Positions 3,683 through 8,384 of a stretch of 8,384 nt of DNA are shown here, one piece after another. Numbering within the stretch: the stretch's first letter is position 1; the number at the start of each line of letters is the position of its first letter. The stretch spans positions 1-8,384 of the forward strand of contig JALVLX010000197.1 in NCBI GenBank assembly GCA_027032855.1. Direction: 5' to 3'. The position numbers and the translations under genes are program-made. The notes beneath the pieces were generated by a model. That model was not told the origin of the DNA. It was given only the letters and a program-made list of their open reading frames with translations, and did no database searches. Source of the stretch: Flavobacteriales bacterium (GTDB lineage: Bacteria > Bacteroidota > Bacteroidia > Flavobacteriales > Flavobacteriaceae).

Positions 3683-5779
3683 TTATTTAAAATCATCAGC
3701 AGTTAAGGAATTGGTTTTAGCATCTATCATATTAAATTCGATGTTTTGACCGTTACCTGCACTAATAACGATTTTTGAAGGTAGTTTGACACCGTTAACT
3801 TCTTTATAGGCTTTGAAATAAATAGATTGTGACATATCTCTACCTTGGATTTTTTTATGTTGAACAATCTTATCTTTTAAGCCTGTTTTTACATTAAAAA
3901 AATGCTCGGTTCCTTCATTATCAACTACTACATAATAATCATTATCATCAAAGTTATCCGTCCGGGCTAATTTACCGGTTTTAGCTAAACCGATTTCAGA
4001 AAATGGTTGCGTATCATTTTGATATGTTTTAATATCTTCGGGAGTAAGGTCTTGTCTTTGTCCTTGTATCATTTTATAGCCTTTTTGACCGTCAAATACT
4101 TCTTTGCTAAAGACCATTCCCATAGCTTCTGTTTGACTGGCAAATTTGTTGGGTGCCATCTTTTTATTGGTCATTTTTATGACAGTTCCTTGCATTTTTG
4201 CTTCGTAAACTGTTTCTGTCGATTTTGTTTTGGCTACTTGGTCTTTACCACCAATAGCACTAAGATAATGATCGATGACCATTTGTACGGTTAAATCTTG
4301 CGGTAATTGTTGTCCCATTTTAGGCGGTTGGGTAGGATTGCCGTATTTATCGAAATATTTGATATTGTAACCGGCTTTTTCCAATCCCGGAACCGTTGTT
4401 TTAGCATTACCTGCAACAACTATTCTGGCTTGATCGGGATGTAAGTATTTCTTAGCAACCTCTTGAATGTCGTCAACTGTAACGGCATCTATTTTTTGCA
4501 AGAAAGTTTCGTAGTAATCATCGGGTAAATTGTTAACAAAGATATCATAAGCTTGGTTGGCAATGGTAGCCGGTTTTTCCATTCTCAAAACAAAGTTACC
4601 CATGTATTTTTGCTTGTTGTTGTTCAAGACTTTCGGGTCAACTTTCTCATTAACTATTTTGTTGAGTTGCGCCATGGTTACAACAACCGCACTATCAGCA
4701 ACAGCATTACGTACACTGGTGGTTGCTCTAAACAAAGCGCCGTATTTGTTGGTGCCGAAACTACTGCGTGCACCGTAAGTCCACCCGTGTTTTTCGCGTA
4801 ATGTCATATTTAAATACGAGTTGAAATCACCTCCTAAAATGGAGTTCATCAACAATACTTTTTGATAATCCGGATTGTTTTTGCGGATATCAGAACGGTG
4901 TACCACTTTGAGTTCTGTTTGTTCGGCATTAGGCATGTGAATAAAATCTACTTCAGTAGGTAAATTGATGATTGCCGGCAAACCGACATCACGTACTTGT
5001 GGCGCTTTTGGCCATAGAGCAAAATTTTCTTTTGTCATTTTTTTAACATTGTCAAGTGTCACATCACCAACAACAATCAAATATGCATGATTAGGGGTAA
5101 ATCTTCTTTTGTAATAATCTTCAACATCTTGTAAGGTGATGTTTTTCAAATTGTCAATAGTTGTGATTTCCCCATAAGGATGTTGACCGTAAGCCAATTT
5201 GTTTGTGACACGACTAGCGGCAGCAGGCGTACTTTTTTCAGAAGTTTTCAATCCTTCAATGAGTTTTTCTTGTTCGGTTTTAAACTCTTCATTAGAAAAT
5301 TTCGGATGAAGTGCTTGGTCAACCGTTAATTTTAATATTTCGGGGAAGAATTTACTCAATGAGTTAACATAAAATCCGCCGTCATAAAGATTGACGTTAG
5401 CACCATAAAAGTCTATTTTTTTGTTAAACTCGTCTTTAGAAACTGTTTCAGAACCTGTGCCGAGCAGGGAGCTCAACAAATCATCACTGCCTTTTTTATT
5501 TCTTAATCGAATAGGTTGATTGTCAATACGTAAACTGGCACTGACGCGTGGCAGTTTGTGGTTTTCAACCACGATAACCGTTAAGCCGTTAGCTAGTTTA
5601 AATACTTCCGGTTTTTGAAATTTGATAGCCGGTGCCGGATCAGGTTGCGGCATTTGATTGATATCTTCCGTTTGCATAGCTTTGGATTGATTTTCTGTTT
5701 TAGTCGTTTTTTTGTTACTACCGCAAGATATGTTGAGTAGTAACAATATGGCCGGTAAAATATATGCTAGTCTTTTCAT
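3683..5779 (-). CDS. M16-family peptidase-like lipoprotein lacking the zinc site, with C-terminal LolA-like domain
   Basis: The protein has 698 residues. A signal peptide ends in L-L-N-I-S-C19, a relaxed lipobox, and a Lys/Thr-rich linker follows without acidic residues right after the Cys. The M16 N-domain spans about 55-250 and the second domain about 275-470. Where active M16 enzymes have HxxEH, this one reads D100-L-L-S-S104, so it cannot bind zinc there. It keeps the substrate-binding pair R328 and Y335 in L-R-E-K-H-G-W-T-Y, with the seven-residue spacing seen in insulin-degrading enzyme (R824/Y831). This is the pattern of the regulatory subunit of two-chain M16B proteases. From about 497 to the end is a beta-rich LolA-like domain similar to the product of 7135-7845. 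It starts in a TAATG overlap with the upstream peptidase gene, so coupled synthesis is likely. It is probably periplasmic and lipid-anchored; the substrate is unknown. Confidence 0.87.
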   Translation of the reverse strand: MKRLAYILPAILLLLNISCGSNKKTTKTENQSKAMQTEDINQMPQPDPAPAIKFQKPEVFKLANGLTVIVVENHKLPRVSASLRIDNQPIRLRNKKGSDDLLSSLLGTGSETVSKDEFNKKIDFYGANVNLYDGGFYVNSLSKFFPEILKLTVDQALHPKFSNEEFKTEQEKLIEGLKTSEKSTPAAASRVTNKLAYGQHPYGEITTIDNLKNITLQDVEDYYKRRFTPNHAYLIVVGDVTLDNVKKMTKENFALWPKAPQVRDVGLPAIINLPTEVDFIHMPNAEQTELKVVHRSDIRKNNPDYQKVLLMNSILGGDFNSYLNMTLREKHGWTYGARSSFGTNKYGALFRATTSVRNAVADSAVVVTMAQLNKIVNEKVDPKVLNNNKQKYMGNFVLRMEKPATIANQAYDIFVNNLPDDYYETFLQKIDAVTVDDIQEVAKKYLHPDQARIVVAGNAKTTVPGLEKAGYNIKYFDKYGNPTQPPKMGQQLPQDLTVQMVIDHYLSAIGGKDQVAKTKSTETVYEAKMQGTVIKMTNKKMAPNKFASQTEAMGMVFSKEVFDGQKGYKMIQGQRQDLTPEDIKTYQNDTQPFSEIGLAKTGKLARTDNFDDNDYYVVVDNEGTEHFFNVKTGLKDKIVQHKKIQGRDMSQSIYFKAYKEVNGVKLPSKIVISAGNGQNIEFNMIDAKTNSLTADDFK

Positions 5780-7119
5780 TATTTTTCAGATTTAGTTTGG
5801 TCGTCTTTTTTAGGTAAATATTTTAGTAAAACGCGTTGGTTTTTGTTGAGATATTTTTGGGCTACGCGTCGCAAATCTTCTCTTGTGATATTTCTGTAAA
5901 TATCCAGATATTTATTGATTAAAGAGGTGTCACTATACAGTACGTGATAACGTGCCAATCCGTTGGCTACCCCTTGCATAGTGGTATTGGAATTGACAAA
6001 ATCATTTTCTACTTTGTTCAAAAGTTTTTGATAATCTTCTTCTGAAATCAAATCGGTTTGCACTTTGGCAATTTCCTCATCAATTTCTTTGGTTAAGTCT
6101 TCCAAACTGACTTTATCATTTAAAGGTATGCCAAAAATAATGTAGGTGCCGTAATCTTCTTGGGTGAGGTTGAAGGCACCTACCATTAAAGCTTTTTTCT
6201 TTTCATCTACCAATTTTTTATACAAAACGGAACTTTTACCATCGCTTAAATAGTTTGAAAGCATGTCAAGTGCATAAGCATCACGATCTTTCATAGAAGG
6301 TGTGATATATGCTTGCATGATGCCCGGTTTTTGGATGTTTTTGTCATAGTAAACAGCGTGACGTTCTTGTGTGATAGGCGGTTCTTCAATTTTGTGACGA
6401 ACAATGTCAGCGCCACGGGGAATACTGCCGAAATATTTTTCAATCAGTTTTTTGGTTTTCTCTTTATCGATGTCACCGGCTACTACCAACGTGGCATTGT
6501 TAGGAATGTAGTATTTTTTGTAGAAGGCGATAAATTCGTCTAATGTAGCCGCATCCAGGTCTTCCATTTTGCCAATGGTTGTATGCTTGTAAGGGTGTTT
6601 TGTAAAGACATTATCTTTAATGGCTTCCAAGAAATGTCCGTAGGGCTGGTTGTCATAACGCAAGCGTTTTTCTTCTTTCACCACTTCGTTTTGGGTGTCA
6701 ACGCCAATTTGGTTGATAACGGCATGTCGCATACGTTCGGCTTCCATCCAAAGACCCAATTTCAGGTTATTTGAAGGAAACACTTCGTAGTAGTACGTGC
6801 GGTCGTCAGTAGTATTTGCATTGTTTTGTCCGCCGTGCGAACTGACAATCTCAAACCATTTACCACGTGGAATGTTTTTAGTGCCTTCAAAAAGCAGGTG
6901 TTCAAAAAAGTGTGCAAATCCCGTTCTGCCGGGTTCTTCGTCTTTAGCACCAACGTGATACATCACACCGACACTAACGACCGGTGCGGTATGGTCTTCG
7001 TGTAGGATAACGTGTAACCCGTTGGGTAAGTCGTACTCTTCATAATCAATTTTCTGTGCCATTGATACTTGAATTTGTGTCAATAAAATAAGGATTAGTG
7101 ATAGTTTTAATTGTTTCAT
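5779..7119 (-). CDS. M16-family zinc metallopeptidase, catalytic subunit
   Basis: The protein has 446 residues, usual for a single-unit M16B chain. A signal peptide ends V-S-M-A21, probably cut before Gln22, so it is periplasmic. The inverted zinc motif is H70-F-F-E-H74 in G-F-A-H-F-F-E-H-L-L-F-E-G-T. The third ligand is E149 or E150 in V-V-K-E-E-K-R, about 76 residues downstream as in the family. The N-domain continues through N-A-T-L-V-V-A-G-D-I-D (207-217). In the second domain the Arg/Tyr pair of M16 enzymes is missing; the equivalent stretch is K-L-V-D-E-K-K-K-A-L-M-V-G (302-314). It therefore has the metal site but not the substrate clamp, complementary to the next gene. Its stop codon overlaps the next start in TAATG. 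It follows the LolA-like gene by 15 A/T bases with no Shine-Dalgarno. Confidence 0.93.
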   Translation of the reverse strand: MKQLKLSLILILLTQIQVSMAQKIDYEEYDLPNGLHVILHEDHTAPVVSVGVMYHVGAKDEEPGRTGFAHFFEHLLFEGTKNIPRGKWFEIVSSHGGQNNANTTDDRTYYYEVFPSNNLKLGLWMEAERMRHAVINQIGVDTQNEVVKEEKRLRYDNQPYGHFLEAIKDNVFTKHPYKHTTIGKMEDLDAATLDEFIAFYKKYYIPNNATLVVAGDIDKEKTKKLIEKYFGSIPRGADIVRHKIEEPPITQERHAVYYDKNIQKPGIMQAYITPSMKDRDAYALDMLSNYLSDGKSSVLYKKLVDEKKKALMVGAFNLTQEDYGTYIIFGIPLNDKVSLEDLTKEIDEEIAKVQTDLISEEDYQKLLNKVENDFVNSNTTMQGVANGLARYHVLYSDTSLINKYLDIYRNITREDLRRVAQKYLNKNQRVLLKYLPKKDDQTKSEK

Positions 7120-7134
7120 TTTTATATATTTATA

Positions 7135-7845
7135 TTATTTTTTGGGTTTTATAAAAACTTTTGAATCCGGTGCGGGTGGGTTTATTTTTATAGAGTCGGT
7201 TTTGAAGCTTTGAAAAACAGTGCCATCTACTTCTATTGAGATTTTTGTCATAAATGATATGCCGTCAAATTCTTTAAAATCCGAAAATTTTGTAATGACT
7301 GTATGTCCGTCTTTTTTAACTTTAACTCCCATTAATAAACCTGTTGCCGGGTTAAAATATGCGTTAAGCTTGTTTAAGCCACCTTCTATCGGTTTGTCAA
7401 ATGTCAATTGTAAACTTTCTGCTTCAACATCATCAAATTTTTCTTTACCTAGATATCTTACTTTTTTGCCGGTGTCTTTGTATTTATAAAAGTAACCAAA
7501 CAAATTTTTTGCTTTTTCTTGATATTGATTTGCTAAACTGTCAGGAATGTCTTCATAACCGAACCCATTGAACCGGTAACCTTTTTTTCCATCAAAAGCA
7601 ACTGTGATTATGTCATTACCATTCATATTGATTTTGGTATAAATAACCCCTGAATCACTTTGGTAATTTTCCATCGGAAAAGTCATACCATTCATGTTGA
7701 CACTGCCTTTTTGGAATATACTATGTACTTGATCCAGTTTTTCTCCGCCTAACTTTTGAATATAATTTTCAATAATATTATCGGCTTTTTGTGACCAAAC
7801 ATTTGTAATACTAAGAGTTAATAATAAAATTAGCAGTTTTCTCAT
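7135..7845 (-). CDS. Secreted LolA-like (outer-membrane lipoprotein-sorting-like) protein
   Basis: This 236-residue protein has a clear signal peptide (MRKLLILLLTLSITNVWS, probably cut before Gln19) and no lipobox Cys, so it is periplasmic. The mature part is strand-rich. It matches the C-terminal domain of the M16 lipoprotein encoded downstream in the operon: Y-I-Q-K-L-G-G (28-34) against Y-L-S-A-I-G-G (505-511); F-D-G-K-K-G-Y (84-90) against F-D-G-Q-K-G-Y (562-568); and F-S-D-F-K-E-F-D-G-I (187-196) against F-K-A-Y-K-E-V-N-G-V (655-664), in the same order. The fold is probably the half-barrel of the LolA/LppX type, which cradles lipid or acyl chains. It is the first gene of the operon; the catalytic M16 gene follows after 15 bases. 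The ligand, and any role in presenting substrate to the protease, are inference. Confidence 0.75.
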   Translation of the reverse strand: MRKLLILLLTLSITNVWSQKADNIIENYIQKLGGEKLDQVHSIFQKGSVNMNGMTFPMENYQSDSGVIYTKINMNGNDIITVAFDGKKGYRFNGFGYEDIPDSLANQYQEKAKNLFGYFYKYKDTGKKVRYLGKEKFDDVEAESLQLTFDKPIEGGLNKLNAYFNPATGLLMGVKVKKDGHTVITKFSDFKEFDGISFMTKISIEVDGTVFQSFKTDSIKINPPAPDSKVFIKPKK

Positions 7846-7870
7846 AAAAATTAGAAAGTATTATTTTTCG

Positions 7871-7900
7871 ACGATAAAGATATAAAATTGTTACGATAAA
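7871..7900. promoter_or_regulatory. Candidate promoter/operator region of the M16 operon
   Basis: ACGATAAA occurs at 7871-7878 and 7893-7900, a direct repeat with 22-base spacing (two helical turns). On the minus strand, TATCTTTA (7882 down to 7875) is one mismatch from the -7 consensus and lies about 30 bases upstream of the start at 7845. No clear -33 TTG is visible. In so AT-rich a region both could be chance. Confidence 0.25.
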
Positions 7901-7944
7901 AAATAGAATAAAAGTTTTTTTTAATATTTTTTTAAGAAATTTCT

Positions 7945-7971
7945 AATTTCTCAACTCTACAATTTCTCAAC
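7945..7971 (+). repeat. 11-base direct repeat upstream of the symporter promoter
   Basis: AATTTCTCAAC occurs at 7945-7955 and 7961-7971, 16 bases from start to start. The second copy lies in the -33 region of the TAAATTTG promoter at 7982, so a regulator could bind there. It may equally be a dispersed intergenic repeat. Confidence 0.5.
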
Positions 7972-7981
7972 AAATTTTCCT

Positions 7982-7989
7982 TAAATTTG
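7982..7989 (+). promoter_or_regulatory. Bacteroidota -7 element for the symporter gene
   Basis: TAAATTTG matches TAnnTTTG exactly, 19 bases before the ATG at 8009. The -33 position holds the AATTTCTCAAC repeat rather than a TTG, so activation by a regulator is possible. Confidence 0.5.
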
Positions 7990-8008
7990 CCGAAAATCAA
8001 TAAAAATT

Positions 8009-8384
8009 ATGACAGCTCAAAGCATTTTGATAATTATAGCCTTATATTTTGTAGTCTTAATCAGTATTTCTTTTTTGACCGGAAAAGAAGACAGTAATGA
8101 AGTATTTTTTAGAGCCAAACGCCAAGCGCCTTGGTATTTGGTGGCATTTGGAATGATAGGTGCTTCATTGTCGGGGATTACGTTTATATCGGTGCCGGGC
8201 TGGGTTGAAACACAGGGCTTTGCTTATTTGCAAATGGTCTTGGGATTTGTAGTGGGCTATTTTGTGATTGCATATGTGCTGTTGCCTTTGTATTACCGGA
8301 TGAATTTAACTTCCATTTACCAATATCTGGAAAATCGATTTGGAGATACGACGCACAAAACCGGTTCTGTATTATTTTTAGTAG
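8009..8384 (+). CDS. Sodium:solute symporter (SSS family), N-terminal part (3' end outside window)
   Basis: From ATG at 8009 the frame is open to the window edge, giving 125 complete codons. The first membrane segment (about residues 4-23, S-I-L-I-I-I-A-L-Y-F) is followed by K-E-D-S-N-E-V-F-F-R-A-K-R-Q-A-P-W-Y-L. Next is the strongly conserved SSS segment around A-F-G-M-I-G-A-S-L-S-G-I-T-F-I-S-V-P-G (46-64), which contributes to the sodium site region of LeuT-fold carriers. A third segment (about 76-94) then leads into L-P-L-Y-Y-R-M-N-L-T-S-I-Y-Q-Y-L-E-N-R-F-G, the classic family loop. It is an inner-membrane sodium-coupled importer. The substrate cannot be read from this part; sugars, sialic acid or other small organic solutes are all possible. 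It is divergent from the M16 operon and has its own promoter match. Confidence 0.9.
   Translation, partial: MTAQSILIIIALYFVVLISISFLTGKEDSNEVFFRAKRQAPWYLVAFGMIGASLSGITFISVPGWVETQGFAYLQMVLGFVVGYFVIAYVLLPLYYRMNLTSIYQYLENRFGDTTHKTGSVLFLV

Noticed and set aside
4007..4801. Plus-strand open frames of 73-95 codons opposite the M16 lipoprotein gene
   Set aside because: Cys/Phe-rich translations typical of antisense frames; the minus-strand gene is intact and conserved throughout.
6313..6953. Short open frames on both strands within the catalytic M16 gene
   Set aside because: They lie wholly inside a gene with an intact zinc motif and signal peptide.
7220..7489. Plus-strand 89-codon frame opposite the LolA-like gene
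   Set aside because: Antisense shadow without promoter or domain; the minus-strand reading has a signal peptide and motifs shared with its paralogue.

Overview
The window is AT-rich chromosomal DNA from a Bacteroidota bacterium, most likely of the Flavobacteriia. Three things support this. Three genes are preceded by exact matches to the Bacteroidota sigma-A -7 hexamer (TAnnTTTG), and start codons follow A/T-rich leaders with no Shine-Dalgarno motif. The gene content also fits: an envelope YceI protein, KdsB for lipopolysaccharide Kdo, MenA for menaquinone, paired M16 peptidases with LolA-like domains, and an SSS symporter.

Layout. The left edge holds the 3' end of a YceI-family gene, then a tRNA-Ala(GGC) with its own promoter and a strong intrinsic terminator. 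Next is a membrane-anchored TlpA-type thioredoxin (437-1018). The 302-base gap behind it is a patchwork of short palindromes and direct repeats, including a degenerate copy of the start of the next gene. Then comes a tight plus-strand cluster: kdsB (1321-2088), a REP-associated tyrosine transposase (RAYT, 2093-2737) and menA (2721-3617), ended by a bidirectional hairpin at about 3629-3661. On the minus strand, read from 7845 down to 3683, is a three-gene operon: a secreted LolA-like protein, an active M16 zinc peptidase (HFFEH), and a lipoprotein M16 partner that has lost the zinc site but keeps the Arg/Tyr pair and carries a C-terminal LolA-like domain. A divergent SSS-family symporter begins at 8009 and runs off the right edge.

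How parts work together. The two M16 proteins look like complementary halves of one periplasmic protease: one has the metal site, the other the substrate-binding Arg/Tyr. They are coupled by a TAATG stop/start overlap. The LolA-like domain occurs both fused to the second subunit and as a separate first gene.

The most unusual region is 1015-2737. An intact RAYT lies between two housekeeping genes and overlaps menA. It carries, in frame inside its own coding sequence, an 81-base block of tandem repeats around a perfect 28-base palindrome. A second palindrome with the same outer arm (GTAGAGACG) lies about 1 kb upstream, where it supplies the stop codon of the thioredoxin gene. I see no CRISPR array, toxin-antitoxin pair, phage module or recognisable defence system.
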